A stretch of 64,000 nt of DNA from Agarilytica rhodophyticola (GCF_002157225.2 NZ_CP020038.1:3626501-3690500); one strand, 5' to 3'. Numbered from the stretch's first letter, positions 17,221 through 27,481 are shown. Notes: generated by a model not told the origin, from the letters alone. Numbers and translations: made by a program.

Positions 17221-20200
17221 ATGAAAAGCGAAGCGAGTCTGGGCAAGTTTCATTCTTTGCCGATGGTGGATATTGGTGATCTTACTGCGCAGCCGCAAGG
17301 GAAGGTGTCTTTGCGGCGCAGTCATTCTATGAGGCCGGTATTGAGTCAGACGATGGCAGAGTCGCTTGTGGCATCTTATCCCCATGCGCCCAAGCCGTCC
17401 TCAAAATCATCGCCAGTTCCAACGCATCGCAGCGCCGATATGCCGCCGCCATCACCTCATCAGCTGACACTGCCCAAAGCACGCTTGTCCGATGAGCAGC
17501 ACAGTCAAGGGCGTGCCATGCTCGACCGTGTCGCCGGAGGGCGGGCAGCATTATTAGAGGTGGTGTCCACGGCGACCAAGACCCCTTTATCTGATCACCT
17601 GGATCAGCAAGTTAAAAAAGATGTTTTCACTGACTTGCCTTTTCGGGTTTCTATTGGCGCTCATAATTTGGCAAAGATGCTGGATGACGAACAAGTGCTC
17701 GAACGATTGAAAGAAACTCCCTTGCATAAGGAAATCATCCAGCAGATTGCAGGGGACAAAACCCTGACCAAAAGAGGCGTGACTCGGGAGGCGACGGCTT
17801 ATGCACAATTCTTTTTAGGTCAGCTCTATGATCATAGTCGCGCCCCTAATATTGAGACACTGGTGGCAGGCTTTCCCAAAGCCGCCCAAGCCGAGCTGCA
17901 CGGTACCGGTGGTTACGCTCTGACGAAAGATTATGAGCGTGCCAATGATCTGGACTTGAAGATTATTCTTAAAGGCTTCGTCGAGGCAGGTTTTGTACCT
18001 TTTGATAGTCCTGAGAATATTCATCGTTTGAAAACCCTTGTCGGCCAGTGGTTGGTGGAGTCCATCTCTCCAGATGACTTGATTAAAGAGCCTTTGACCC
18101 TGATTGGCTATGACAAGGTCTTTGACTTGTGTACCCACAGTACCAAGTTTGGTGAAGGTTTATTTAAATTCGCCCTCAATCAACAAGACTCTGAGCATAG
18201 CAAACCTATCGATATCGCCATTGTTCGCCCACAAAATGTAGAAGTGTCCTTTGATTGCACTGCCCATTCTACCTCCCTGCATTTCAATACTGCCGATGGC
18301 AAGATTCGCCAGGTGGACTACCTCAGCCCAGAAGCGAAAAAAGTACTGGATTATTTTAATGTCGACTTTTTTAAAGAAGATAATCTCCAGCGCCGTAACA
18401 AACGCAATGTAAAGGCGGGCAAAGCCATTCAATCCACCCATCCTGTTGCGGGCTTTTTGGTCAATAACAACCCGACCAAGTTTGATGTGGTGAAATCTAT
18501 CGTGGGCGGGATGCAAGCTCTCACCGATATGCAAGATAGCCAAGTGCCGGCGGTGCAGCGTCATTTTAAGTATTTAGCCCATGGGCTTGAGCAGCAGGGG
18601 CTCAGCGTCGCGGCATTACAAACCCAGGCAGACACGGCACTGGACACTATCCGAACACGGCTCAATAAAGAAGTATTGCCGTACGTGACCTCTATTTATC
18701 AAACGCCCCTTAACGATAAGGGAGATGTGGCACGGCTACTCGGCAACGTCTATAACGGGGATTTTCTAGATAAAGAAGACAATCACCCAAGGATTCTCAG
18801 TGTTTTGGAGGCGATCGATTTATCTCCCGAGATTCAGGAATTTTTCTGCCGCTTAGACAAGCCTCACTTGTCTCATGATGATGTCTTTAAAATGGCGACA
18901 TACTTGATGAGTCCCGAGTCGATGCCTGAACTTGGGCACCTGGACGTGGCATCCGACGAACGCATGATCATGGTGTTGCAATTGGTGCCCTTGTTGCGTC
19001 ATTACAGTGCTGAAGATAAGCGCGAAGGGCGCACAATCGATGAGGATATGAGTCTGTTTATGTTGCATGCAGTGCAACACTTTCTCGGAGGCGCCGACGC
19101 GGATGAAGCCCAACAGCAGGGCGCGCTTGCGCGCTTACTAAGCCAACCCGTGGATGCCATCGCGGCCACTGACTGGAAAGCCTTGGCCCATGCTGTGGAG
19201 CCAAAAGCACCGTCCTCGTTGTTGCCGATCGTAATAGCCGCCGCGAAGCATCCCGAGGATGCGGCCCTACAACAATTGGCTCATCGACTGCCGCGACAGT
19301 TACCCGAAGACGTGGATCATGGGGCGTTGGAGCATGTGTTATCCGAACTTAAGTGCGAGCCCCATTCAGCCGTGGCAAGCTTGGTTCGCAGCTACCGCTC
19401 GCAGCTTGGCCTGCGCCAATTAGACGCGGCTGTGGCGAAGGAGGACTGGAAAAGTGCGGGCCAGGCCTTAGGGAAATTGAGTATTACCCGAGATAAGCAG
19501 GCCAGCCATGCCTTACTTGCGCAGGGGATGAACCGGCTAGGTGAACAAGATTTCAGTGCTTATGGTAAAAGCCGCCAAGGTCGTCTCAATGGCGCATTGA
19601 AGCTGATCACCCAGGGATTGTCTGCGTTGCCGCCTGCGCAATTAGATGAGATGTGGCGTCACCGAGAATTAGAAGGACTCTATCCTAAGCTGTCACAGAA
19701 AATGGAAAAGACCTTAAGTAGCCATTTGCAGGACATGATCGATAACAGCCATGACGTGCCGCGCCAGGATGTGTTACGTCGCCAGCGTATGAGCTTTATG
19801 GCCAATCACAAGCATTGGCCGGGAGTGTTGGCTGAGTACGGACGCCTAAGCGATAAGAACACCCATCAGATCGGCGAGGATTTGGCCTATGATAGCCGCT
19901 TGCTGGCAGATATCACGCGTTCCCCCAGTGCCGCTAAACTACTGGCCTCGATTATGATGGATCGACCAGCGCTTGTGCCTGGCAAGCGCATGGGCGCCGA
20001 TGATCTTCACGCGTTTTTCAAGATGTTAGACAGCCATGAGCGCACGATGTTAGACAGCTCTGACTCTAGCGGCTCCAATGATAGCACTGGAGATAGGATG
20101 TCACGTTTATCAAAACGTGATTATGGCTTACTCAGAAAACGCTTATCCAAGCCAGCGCAAGAAAGGGAGAACGCCGAGCAACACCGCATTAAGGCACAGA

Positions 20201-22590
20201 CCCAAGGCGCTATTGCAGCACAAGATGTAGCATTTATTGCCAAACATCTTCTCAGTAAGCCATCGAGCACATTCGCCCAGGCAAATACCCAAGCCGTAGC
20301 CGAAGCTGTGTGGGAAAATCGATCAGCGCTGATGGCACAGCCCAAACACAGCCATGATGCCAATGCTCCCCTTGTGGCTGCTCGTCTGTTATTAGAAGCC
20401 GAGCGTCAGGGCGATACATGGTTGAGCCATCATGAGCTTAGCACTATGGATACGGGTGTGCGTTTTGGCTACAGCCAAGCCCTGGCCAATGCCATCAATA
20501 CGCTTACCCATCCCTCCGTTACCCAGAGAGGCGTTAACAAGACCGGCGTTAACAAGACAGGCACGCAAATAAAGAACACCGTGACAGCGGCAGACCCGTC
20601 TATGCTGGGCAAACTTCGTCAACAGCAGTTGCAGGTATTTAGCGTCGATCAACAATGGCCGCAGGCGAATAAGGTCTGGGATACGCTCTCACCCACACAA
20701 CAGCAGGAAAGTGCGCCGGCACTGCTGGCCCAACTAGGGTTGCGCGACAAACACGCCTCCAATGAGGCCTTAAGAGCACAGATGTTCCTTCTAGATAAAG
20801 TGCTGATGTGCCATACAAGCGCCAATAGACCGGTTGAGAATCTCGCCGAGATTATATCGTTGGTAGGAGGGTATCTTGATACTAAGGACTATGAATCCAA
20901 CGTGGTCATGAGCGTAATGGGTCAGCTTATAAAAGTCGACCAGAGTGAACTTGAGCGGCAACTTCGGATCGCGGGTAGCTCTAGTTCTGAAAAAGCTTTG
21001 ATAGATAAAGCACTGAAGCACGTAGTACAGGCACAGCTGAGCCTCAATGATAAAGCGGTATTAGATACAGCAAGTAAGGCTTTACAGTTGATGACAGATA
21101 AAAAACAAGGTGCCCAATTGTTATTGCCCGTCATAGAGAAAAGCGATGGTCAACTACATGATTCGGTGCTCAAAGCTACCCAACATTTTTTAGCGCACAA
21201 CAAGACAGGCTTATCAGGATTATTGGCGATAGCAGAAAAAACACCGGATACCTTTATAGAAAATATTGACGTAACCAATTTTAAGCAGACGGTGAATGCA
21301 AAAGCAAGTACACGCGAAGAACTAGAATCAGCAGCGCGTATCGCTGTTTCACTTGTTAATGATAAAACACGAGCAGGCAATCAAGATAAGCTTGTGCAAA
21401 AAGCTAACATGTTAGTCGCTACAGCTTTTAAGCGTATTACCCGAGATTCTAATGAATCTCTTGAAGAACTTATGAAAACTATTCCTTTATATATGAGTTC
21501 TATGGTGCTTAAAGCCAATGAAAAGAAAAATTTACTGCCTCAGGCTGTCAATAATATTATGCAAAATGAATTGCGTAGCAGACTTTTGGAAGGTCTGTTC
21601 AGTGACGATGAAGCACAAGACACCGCGATTAATGTTGTGCATGGTCACTCTCCTGTCAATATCTTGCACGGTGCGAAATCACCCCATGCATTATTCAAAA
21701 TAATTAATGCTTACGGTGGCCACCGCGACGGTAATTTACAACAGTGGATTAATGGCAATAAAACACTTATTAAATCGTTGCTTGATAAAGCAAATCCAAA
21801 TGAAGCGGTCGATCATTATTTACCGGGCCTTCCTTATAGTGATCAGCTAATACATAATATGGCAGCGGTTATGGTGGAAAGGGACGTACCGCTAGACAAG
21901 TATATTGAGAGTGCATGGGGCACTTACATGGGAGAGGATAGAGAAATCTATAAACTGGCAACTGAATTTCTTAATCTTTGTAAACAAAAAGATCTTGCGC
22001 CAGAAAAGCATTATGAGTCTGCTCTTGCAATGATTAAAATAGGCTGTTTCCAAGGTCAAAGTCAACAAGCATATACTTCTATCCCTGAGCAAACGATACG
22101 TTTTACACAAATGGTCGATGTTTTAAGTGATCCTCAGTTAATGAAAAAAATGAATGATGCGGTTTCTAAAGAAGGTATTAGTGATGCTGAAAAACAAAGA
22201 TATTTTACGCTTTTAAAAGACGTGTCTTCCACCTATAACTTTTATGCACCTTCTGAGCTGGGACGTTATATCAGTAACAAAAGAAATTTAGATAAAAATA
22301 TTTATGACAAGGTAAAACCCGCGGAGAAAAATATATTTACTACTTTCAATAATATTGGTGAGATAGATAAAAACCTCATGATATTGCAAATGAAGCTACT
22401 CGATACTTTCTACCCGGTATTGAATGCAGCGGCTAATCAATGGGAAGAAAAGAGTTTTAATCCTATTGCAGCGATTGCTCAATTTCCCAAGAATTTTATC
22501 AATAGTATAAAAGCCCAGCGCGAAACCCTGCCAAAAGAAGAGCAACGAAAACGCCTTGCCATTATTTTAGAAAACTTTAGATCTTCATAA
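17221..22590 (+). CDS. Giant effector-like protein with CCA-adding/poly(A)-polymerase-type nucleotidyltransferase head
   Basis: The protein has 1789 residues. Residues 1-95 are Ser/Pro-rich and look disordered, without a classical signal peptide, as in many type III/IV effectors. Residues about 225-350 fit the pol-beta nucleotidyltransferase signature: G230-G231, eleven residues, then D243-L-D245-L, a later 'IGYDKVFDL...FGEGLFKFAL' block, and 'PIDIAIVR' with D331 as third carboxylate. This is the spacing and order of the CCA-adding/poly(A) polymerase head. The remaining 1400 residues are helical with no motif I recognise. G+C falls clearly in the last 1.6 kb. The start has a weak ribosome site, so the true start may differ. 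Activity and delivery are inferences. Confidence 0.72.
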   Translation: MKSEASLGKFHSLPMVDIGDLTAQPQGKVSLRRSHSMRPVLSQTMAESLVASYPHAPKPSSKSSPVPTHRSADMPPPSPHQLTLPKARLSDEQHSQGRAMLDRVAGGRAALLEVVSTATKTPLSDHLDQQVKKDVFTDLPFRVSIGAHNLAKMLDDEQVLERLKETPLHKEIIQQIAGDKTLTKRGVTREATAYAQFFLGQLYDHSRAPNIETLVAGFPKAAQAELHGTGGYALTKDYERANDLDLKIILKGFVEAGFVPFDSPENIHRLKTLVGQWLVESISPDDLIKEPLTLIGYDKVFDLCTHSTKFGEGLFKFALNQQDSEHSKPIDIAIVRPQNVEVSFDCTAHSTSLHFNTADGKIRQVDYLSPEAKKVLDYFNVDFFKEDNLQRRNKRNVKAGKAIQSTHPVAGFLVNNNPTKFDVVKSIVGGMQALTDMQDSQVPAVQRHFKYLAHGLEQQGLSVAALQTQADTALDTIRTRLNKEVLPYVTSIYQTPLNDKGDVARLLGNVYNGDFLDKEDNHPRILSVLEAIDLSPEIQEFFCRLDKPHLSHDDVFKMATYLMSPESMPELGHLDVASDERMIMVLQLVPLLRHYSAEDKREGRTIDEDMSLFMLHAVQHFLGGADADEAQQQGALARLLSQPVDAIAATDWKALAHAVEPKAPSSLLPIVIAAAKHPEDAALQQLAHRLPRQLPEDVDHGALEHVLSELKCEPHSAVASLVRSYRSQLGLRQLDAAVAKEDWKSAGQALGKLSITRDKQASHALLAQGMNRLGEQDFSAYGKSRQGRLNGALKLITQGLSALPPAQLDEMWRHRELEGLYPKLSQKMEKTLSSHLQDMIDNSHDVPRQDVLRRQRMSFMANHKHWPGVLAEYGRLSDKNTHQIGEDLAYDSRLLADITRSPSAAKLLASIMMDRPALVPGKRMGADDLHAFFKMLDSHERTMLDSSDSSGSNDSTGDRMSRLSKRDYGLLRKRLSKPAQERENAEQHRIKAQTQGAIAAQDVAFIAKHLLSKPSSTFAQANTQAVAEAVWENRSALMAQPKHSHDANAPLVAARLLLEAERQGDTWLSHHELSTMDTGVRFGYSQALANAINTLTHPSVTQRGVNKTGVNKTGTQIKNTVTAADPSMLGKLRQQQLQVFSVDQQWPQANKVWDTLSPTQQQESAPALLAQLGLRDKHASNEALRAQMFLLDKVLMCHTSANRPVENLAEIISLVGGYLDTKDYESNVVMSVMGQLIKVDQSELERQLRIAGSSSSEKALIDKALKHVVQAQLSLNDKAVLDTASKALQLMTDKKQGAQLLLPVIEKSDGQLHDSVLKATQHFLAHNKTGLSGLLAIAEKTPDTFIENIDVTNFKQTVNAKASTREELESAARIAVSLVNDKTRAGNQDKLVQKANMLVATAFKRITRDSNESLEELMKTIPLYMSSMVLKANEKKNLLPQAVNNIMQNELRSRLLEGLFSDDEAQDTAINVVHGHSPVNILHGAKSPHALFKIINAYGGHRDGNLQQWINGNKTLIKSLLDKANPNEAVDHYLPGLPYSDQLIHNMAAVMVERDVPLDKYIESAWGTYMGEDREIYKLATEFLNLCKQKDLAPEKHYESALAMIKIGCFQGQSQQAYTSIPEQTIRFTQMVDVLSDPQLMKKMNDAVSKEGISDAEKQRYFTLLKDVSSTYNFYAPSELGRYISNKRNLDKNIYDKVKPAEKNIFTTFNNIGEIDKNLMILQMKLLDTFYPVLNAAANQWEEKSFNPIAAIAQFPKNFINSIKAQRETLPKEEQRKRLAIILENFRSS

Positions 22591-22646
22591 ACTTTGTTTC
22601 CAAAGAGTGAGAAAGAAAGAAGGGATGTCGAAAGAGATTAGCTCAA

Positions 22647-22671
22647 AAAACTGCCGTATTTTGGCGGTTTT
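22647..22671 (+). terminator. Hairpin after the giant gene
   Basis: AAAACTGCC pairs with GGCGGTTTT (one G-T wobble) around a 7-base loop, ending in TTTT. It lies 57 bp after the stop and is a plausible but not strong intrinsic terminator. Confidence 0.55.
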
Positions 22672-22790
22672 GCGAGCGATATCTTTATAAATTCTTATCT
22701 GAGATTACCTTTGAGTTCCTTTTTTTGCAAGAAATAGTGCCTTTTTAGTCATGGCACTTGAGTGGCACCTTGTTTAAATTATTCCCAACT

Positions 22791-22822
22791 AGTCTCAAAT
22801 GAAACTAGTGTCTATTGAGACT
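22791..22822. promoter_or_regulatory. Inverted repeat upstream of TonB receptor, possible operator
   Basis: AGTCTCAA at 22791-22798 and TTGAGACT at 22815-22822 are exact complements separated by 16 bp, about 90 bp before the receptor start. The AraC regulator at the end of the same cluster (27482-28507) is the obvious candidate to bind it. This is inferred from position. Confidence 0.45.
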
Positions 22823-22911
22823 AAGGTGATCAGAGCGACCAAGCAATAGTCGTAAATGGTCAACTTATCGCCAATAGACCCCAATATATAACTAAAAGTA
22901 GGGGACGAAAG

Positions 22912-25326
22912 GTGCACAATAAAAGAATCAATTTCAAGCTATCAGCCTTAATGGTAGCGATGACAATGAGCCATCTCGTGAATGGGCAAGAAAACGCTGA
23001 TGGAGACAAACCCGGGCTTGAGGTGATGATCGTCACTGCACAAAAGCGGGCGCAAAACCTGCAGGATGTGCCGATTGCCATTCAATCGTTCAATAATGAA
23101 TCCTTGCAGAGCAAAGGTATTTCAAGTGTGACTGATTTGGCCCCCTCACTGCCCAATGTGGAACTGGATTATACCTCTGCTTTTAGTGGTTCAACGCAAG
23201 TGCTTGGGGCTTTTATTCGCGGTATTGGGCAGGCGGACTTTGCTTTTAACTTAGAGCCTGGTGTGGGTGTTTATATCGATGGAGTGTTTTATGCACGTGC
23301 GATAGGATCTGTTGTCGACCTACTTGATGTTGACAATATTGAGGTATTGAAAGGGCCTCAAGGCACTTTGTTTGGCCGCAATACTATTGGTGGAGCGCTC
23401 AATATCACCACACGCAAGCCATCGGATACGTTCCAACATATGGGTGAAATCACCATTGGTGAATACAATAGAAAAGACCTCCGTGGCGTGGTTGATATTC
23501 CCCTAAGCGATTCCCTGTTTTCACAATTATCTTTTTCTTCGAAAAATCGTGATGGCTATCATCGTCGTATTCCTTTCCCTGGTACCTTCACTACTGACGT
23601 AGGCCGTTTTATCGGTACTGGAGAGGAAACCTTTAACGATACCCAAGGCGGAGAAAATAATCACACCTTACGCGGTAAGCTGCTATGGGACAACGGCGGC
23701 GACATCAGCGTGTTGTTTTCCGTTGATAGCTCCAATACTGATGAAGCCTCTGCACCTAACACGTTAATCGGCACATTCCCCGATGCGCCAGATCCTAATA
23801 ATGGTTTATTGGGTTTTTTGTATAATGCTTGTATTTCTGCACCAGCAGGTGCTGTAGCACCCTTTTGTGATAGCAACCGCGCGGTTGTTGGCACGGCATT
23901 AGGTGGGGTTAATCTCGATGGCACCAACACCAACGATAGACTTCTCTATAATGATCAATTTATTACTGATGATATTGATACTACTTACGGGCGAGGAGCA
24001 AATTATTCCAAGCTCTCTTCGTGGGGCACATCGGCGACATTAGATTGGTCTTTATCTAATGATGTGGATTTCAAATCAATCACAGCTTATCGCGAACTGG
24101 ACAGTAGCTTTGGTTCTGATGTGGATGGTTCGCCACTTGTTATCAACGATACTTCCTTTGCCATAAGGCAGCAGCAGTGGTCACAAGAATTGCAACTTAC
24201 CGGCTTATCATTTGATGGCAAAATGGAATGGGTCGGCGGTTTTTATTACTTCCATGAGCAAGGGGACTCTACCGATAATGTAGTGTTTGGTGAGGGTTTG
24301 GTACAGATTGTTGGGCCTAATGATTTCACCAATGATGCCTATGCATTATTTGGCCAACTGAATTACAGCTTCACCGATAAATTTAGTTCTACTGTCGGTG
24401 TGCGCTATACCTATGAAGATAAGGTCTTTACCGGAGGGCAGAGAGATCTCAATGCCTTTGCGTCCCAGTCTGGTGCAGTGGCACCAGAGGATCATCCAGA
24501 TCCGAGCGATTTAACCTTGTATTTCCCCACTGATGAAAATAACCGAACGTTTGATAACGTTTCTGCAAAATTAGGCTTTGAGTATAGGTTTACGCCAGAT
24601 ATTTTATCTTACGTATCTTTCTCCCAAGGTTTTAAAAGTGGTGGCTGGACAACAAGGGCCACGGTGGCTATCACCGAAGCGCCTGAATTTGAAGAAGAGA
24701 CAGCAGACACCTACGAAGTAGGTTTAAAATCTCAGTGGTTTGATAACACGCTACGCCTAAATATGGCCCTGTTCTCGACCGACTATGATGATCTTCAAAT
24801 CACCGTTCAGCGGGGCTTGTCTCCATTTATCGAAAATGCAGGAAAGTCTAAAATCGAAGGGCTAGAGGCCGATTTTATATGGGTTGCAACCGATGCATTG
24901 ACGCTAAGTGGTGCCATTGGCCTAATTGATGCTCGTTATACTGAGCTTGAAGCCGGTGCTCAGGTTCAGGAAGACTTTCTTTTTAATAACACGCCAGAAG
25001 AATCAGCCAGCCTTTCTGTTGATTATGTTATGTCTATGCAATCGGGAAGCTCATGGCAATGGCATGTGGATTATGCTTACACCAGTGAACAGGCGAATGA
25101 TGCCGAGAATACCCCAGAGCTTATCGCTGATAGCCAAAGTACATTCAATGGCTCATTAACATTCAGACCGAGTAATGAAAATTGGGAAGTGGCACTTGGG
25201 GCGAAAAATATAACCGACGAACGTTATATCGTATCAGGCTTTCGTCAAGTGGGAGCGGGTGTTATCGACGGCACCTATTCTCGTCCCCGAGAATGGTATT
25301 TAACTTTCCGTTACTTTAACCAATAG
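22912..25326 (+). CDS. TonB-dependent outer-membrane receptor
   Basis: The 804-residue receptor starts at a GTG preceded by GGGGACGAAAG. It has a signal peptide (to about residue 25, VNGQ) and a TonB-box-like segment (LEVMIVTAQKR). The plug domain is typical (LQDVPIAIQSF, then VLKGPQGTLFGRNTIGGALNI), followed by a long beta-barrel ending in aromatic Phe-Asn-Gln. It belongs to the catabolic group of receptors that marine gammaproteobacteria use for aromatic, terpenoid or steroid compounds. It directly precedes the nitrilase and aldoxime dehydratase genes on the same strand (91 bp gap), so the ligand is probably the aldoxime, the nitrile or a precursor. Energy comes from TonB/ExbBD elsewhere. 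Confidence 0.93.
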   Translation: MHNKRINFKLSALMVAMTMSHLVNGQENADGDKPGLEVMIVTAQKRAQNLQDVPIAIQSFNNESLQSKGISSVTDLAPSLPNVELDYTSAFSGSTQVLGAFIRGIGQADFAFNLEPGVGVYIDGVFYARAIGSVVDLLDVDNIEVLKGPQGTLFGRNTIGGALNITTRKPSDTFQHMGEITIGEYNRKDLRGVVDIPLSDSLFSQLSFSSKNRDGYHRRIPFPGTFTTDVGRFIGTGEETFNDTQGGENNHTLRGKLLWDNGGDISVLFSVDSSNTDEASAPNTLIGTFPDAPDPNNGLLGFLYNACISAPAGAVAPFCDSNRAVVGTALGGVNLDGTNTNDRLLYNDQFITDDIDTTYGRGANYSKLSSWGTSATLDWSLSNDVDFKSITAYRELDSSFGSDVDGSPLVINDTSFAIRQQQWSQELQLTGLSFDGKMEWVGGFYYFHEQGDSTDNVVFGEGLVQIVGPNDFTNDAYALFGQLNYSFTDKFSSTVGVRYTYEDKVFTGGQRDLNAFASQSGAVAPEDHPDPSDLTLYFPTDENNRTFDNVSAKLGFEYRFTPDILSYVSFSQGFKSGGWTTRATVAITEAPEFEEETADTYEVGLKSQWFDNTLRLNMALFSTDYDDLQITVQRGLSPFIENAGKSKIEGLEADFIWVATDALTLSGAIGLIDARYTELEAGAQVQEDFLFNNTPEESASLSVDYVMSMQSGSSWQWHVDYAYTSEQANDAENTPELIADSQSTFNGSLTFRPSNENWEVALGAKNITDERYIVSGFRQVGAGVIDGTYSRPREWYLTFRYFNQ

Positions 25327-25417
25327 TACAGAGATTCTTAGGCTGCGATGAATTAAATCATCAAGCATCGTAGTCAATCCGTTATTAAATGAGTGGTGTT
25401 TCAATTGGAGATAATAA

Positions 25418-26419
25418 ATGAGTATTCAATATAAAGCTGCGGTTATTCAAGCTGCTCCAGTATTTATGAATTTGGATGGCTGCGTGGAAAAAGCCATAGG
25501 TCTTATCGAACAAGCGGCACGACAAGGAGCACGCATAGTAGCCTTTTCTGAAGCTTGGTTTCCTGGATATCCCTGGTGGATTTGGTTGTCACCTACGGCT
25601 CATAATGTCCGCTTCTTCCAACAGTATCATGAAAATAGTTTGGTAAAAGGAAGCGAGCAATTTCATCGCTTGGCGCAAGCAGCGAAGGATAATAATATTT
25701 ATTTATCTTTTGGTGCTAGCGAGCGCGACCATGGTTCTTTGTATCTGGCGCAGTTTTTATTTAGCGACCAAGGAGAGCTCATTCAGAATAGACGTAAGCT
25801 CAAGCCGACACATATGGAAAGAACAGTGTATGGCGATGGCGACGGCAGTGACTTCGGTGTATTCGATACTGACCTTGGGCGAGTAGGGCAACTATGCTGC
25901 TGGGAACATATACAACCGTTAAGCAAGTACGCGATGTTTAGTATGCACGAACAAGTGCATATTGCAGCATGGCCATCTTTTAGCACCTATCCGCAAGCAT
26001 ATTCTCTGGGCCCAGAAGCGAATTTAGCGGCCTCTCAAGTATATGCTTTAGAAGGGCAGTGCTATGTTCTAGCACCTTGCGCTACCGTATCCCAGGAAAT
26101 GTATGATGTACTTGTGGAAAATGAGGCTCAAGCAGAATTAATTAGTGTCGGTGGCGGTTATGCACAAATATTTGCTCCCGATGGTAGCCCTATGTGTGAC
26201 CGCCTTGCTCATGATGAAGAAGGAATTTTATTCGCAGATATTGATTTAGGTGCGATCGCTATTGCCAAATCATTTGCCGACCCGGTTGGCCATTATTCCA
26301 GACCTGATGTTGTGCGTCTTATGCTAAACCGAGAGGCACAATCACCCGTGGAAGATTTCTTTGCAACAGAATTCGAAGAGTCAGAAGACGTCGCTGAAGA
26401 TCATCAGAATGAGCAATAA
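25418..26419 (+). CDS. Nitrilase (carbon-nitrogen hydrolase family)
   Basis: The 333-residue enzyme hydrolyses an organic nitrile to the carboxylic acid and ammonia. The catalytic triad is visible: E45 in FSEAWFPGYP, K127 in RRKLKPT and C161 in LCCWEH. The tail after 'DPVGHYSRPDV' is acidic. The length and the CWEH motif match true nitrilases rather than amidases. It is preceded by GGAG and followed 31 bp later by the aldoxime dehydratase. The pair forms the known aldoxime-nitrile pathway, in which the dehydratase makes the nitrile and this enzyme finishes the conversion. Arylacetonitrile is a likely substrate, by analogy with phenylacetaldoxime dehydratase neighbours. Confidence 0.95.
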   Translation: MSIQYKAAVIQAAPVFMNLDGCVEKAIGLIEQAARQGARIVAFSEAWFPGYPWWIWLSPTAHNVRFFQQYHENSLVKGSEQFHRLAQAAKDNNIYLSFGASERDHGSLYLAQFLFSDQGELIQNRRKLKPTHMERTVYGDGDGSDFGVFDTDLGRVGQLCCWEHIQPLSKYAMFSMHEQVHIAAWPSFSTYPQAYSLGPEANLAASQVYALEGQCYVLAPCATVSQEMYDVLVENEAQAELISVGGGYAQIFAPDGSPMCDRLAHDEEGILFADIDLGAIAIAKSFADPVGHYSRPDVVRLMLNREAQSPVEDFFATEFEESEDVAEDHQNEQ

Positions 26420-26450
26420 GTTAGCTGGCATTTTGCTGAGGAGATAATAT

Positions 26451-27461
26451 ATGCCTAGAAATAATATGCCTCCCAATTGGCAGCCGCCAGCACCTGCGTG
26501 GTGTGCCCAATGGGATAAAAATAGCGATCCTTTGGTGGTCGCTTATTTTGCCATACAAGCAGATTCTCCAGATAAATTAGATGCTTGGGCAGAAACTGCG
26601 TTATACCGTCAAAATCCTCCCGCCAGAATCGAAAAAGGTGCGTACACCGATCAAGCCGATGTTAAAAATTATTTATATATTTGTTATTGGCAACAATCTG
26701 AATATCTCGCTTGGTGGGCCAATCCAAAACATTGTACGTGGTGGTCTGATCCACAGCGATGTAACGATGGTGTCGGTTATTGGCGAGAAGTTATTACTAT
26801 GCCTCTGGATCGTTTTGAGACATTAAACTCAAGCACTGAGCCTCATGGTGTCAGTGCAGTTGCGAAGACCTTGACTGGGCCCATTGAGGAGCACGGTTAT
26901 CCCGGCGGAATGCGTGATAGGATTGCACTTTCTGATCATCATGATCTAAAAAATAGCCGCGATATGAACCGAAAAATGCCAGCCGTGGTATCTGATAAAG
27001 GTAAACGTGTGGTGGTGACACCTCCTGAAAATACTTGCGTTATTCGCTCTGGGCAAAATTGGTCTTATTGTGAGGGCGAGCAAAAAAAATTCTATTTAGA
27101 GGAAGTGCACCCTGTGTTAAAAAAGGGCATGCAATTTCTGCGCGATAATCCTGTGGATAGTGGTTGTTACTGTCTTAGATTTGTTGACCTAAAAGAAAGC
27201 GATAATACCAATAAATGGAATAACACCTCACAAACATTTGGCTTGGGATATGCATCCGATATTCACGCTTTTGAGGAATGGGCAAAAAGTCATCCTACGC
27301 ACATTGCAATCTTAGAAAATTTTATGCGTATGGTGGGTACTTTTGGTGAAAACTTAAAGTTAAAGCTGTGGCATGAAGTAACCGTGTTGCCAAAAGAGGG
27401 ATGTGAGTTTGAGTATATTGCTTGCCATAACAACACGGGGTTATTGAATTACAGTCAATAG
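26451..27461 (+). CDS. oxd: Haem-containing aldoxime dehydratase (phenylacetaldoxime dehydratase type)
   Basis: The 336-residue cytoplasmic haemoprotein dehydrates aldoximes to nitriles. Residues expected for the family are present: S205 in GQNWS, a His in the SHPTHIAIL block (H281 or H284, likely haem ligand) and H308 in LWHEV (distal acid/base). 'Cys-Ala-Gln-Trp' near residue 18 and 'CYCLRF' are also typical. The length is slightly under the 350 residues of OxdB/OxdRE. It lies between nitrilase and AraC regulator, the classic arrangement of this pathway in Bacillus, Rhodococcus and Pseudomonas. Physiological aldoximes come mostly from plants or other bacteria. Confidence 0.94.
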   Translation: MPRNNMPPNWQPPAPAWCAQWDKNSDPLVVAYFAIQADSPDKLDAWAETALYRQNPPARIEKGAYTDQADVKNYLYICYWQQSEYLAWWANPKHCTWWSDPQRCNDGVGYWREVITMPLDRFETLNSSTEPHGVSAVAKTLTGPIEEHGYPGGMRDRIALSDHHDLKNSRDMNRKMPAVVSDKGKRVVVTPPENTCVIRSGQNWSYCEGEQKKFYLEEVHPVLKKGMQFLRDNPVDSGCYCLRFVDLKESDNTNKWNNTSQTFGLGYASDIHAFEEWAKSHPTHIAILENFMRMVGTFGENLKLKLWHEVTVLPKEGCEFEYIACHNNTGLLNYSQ

Positions 27462-27481
27462 CAGTGTAACGTAAACAGCGA

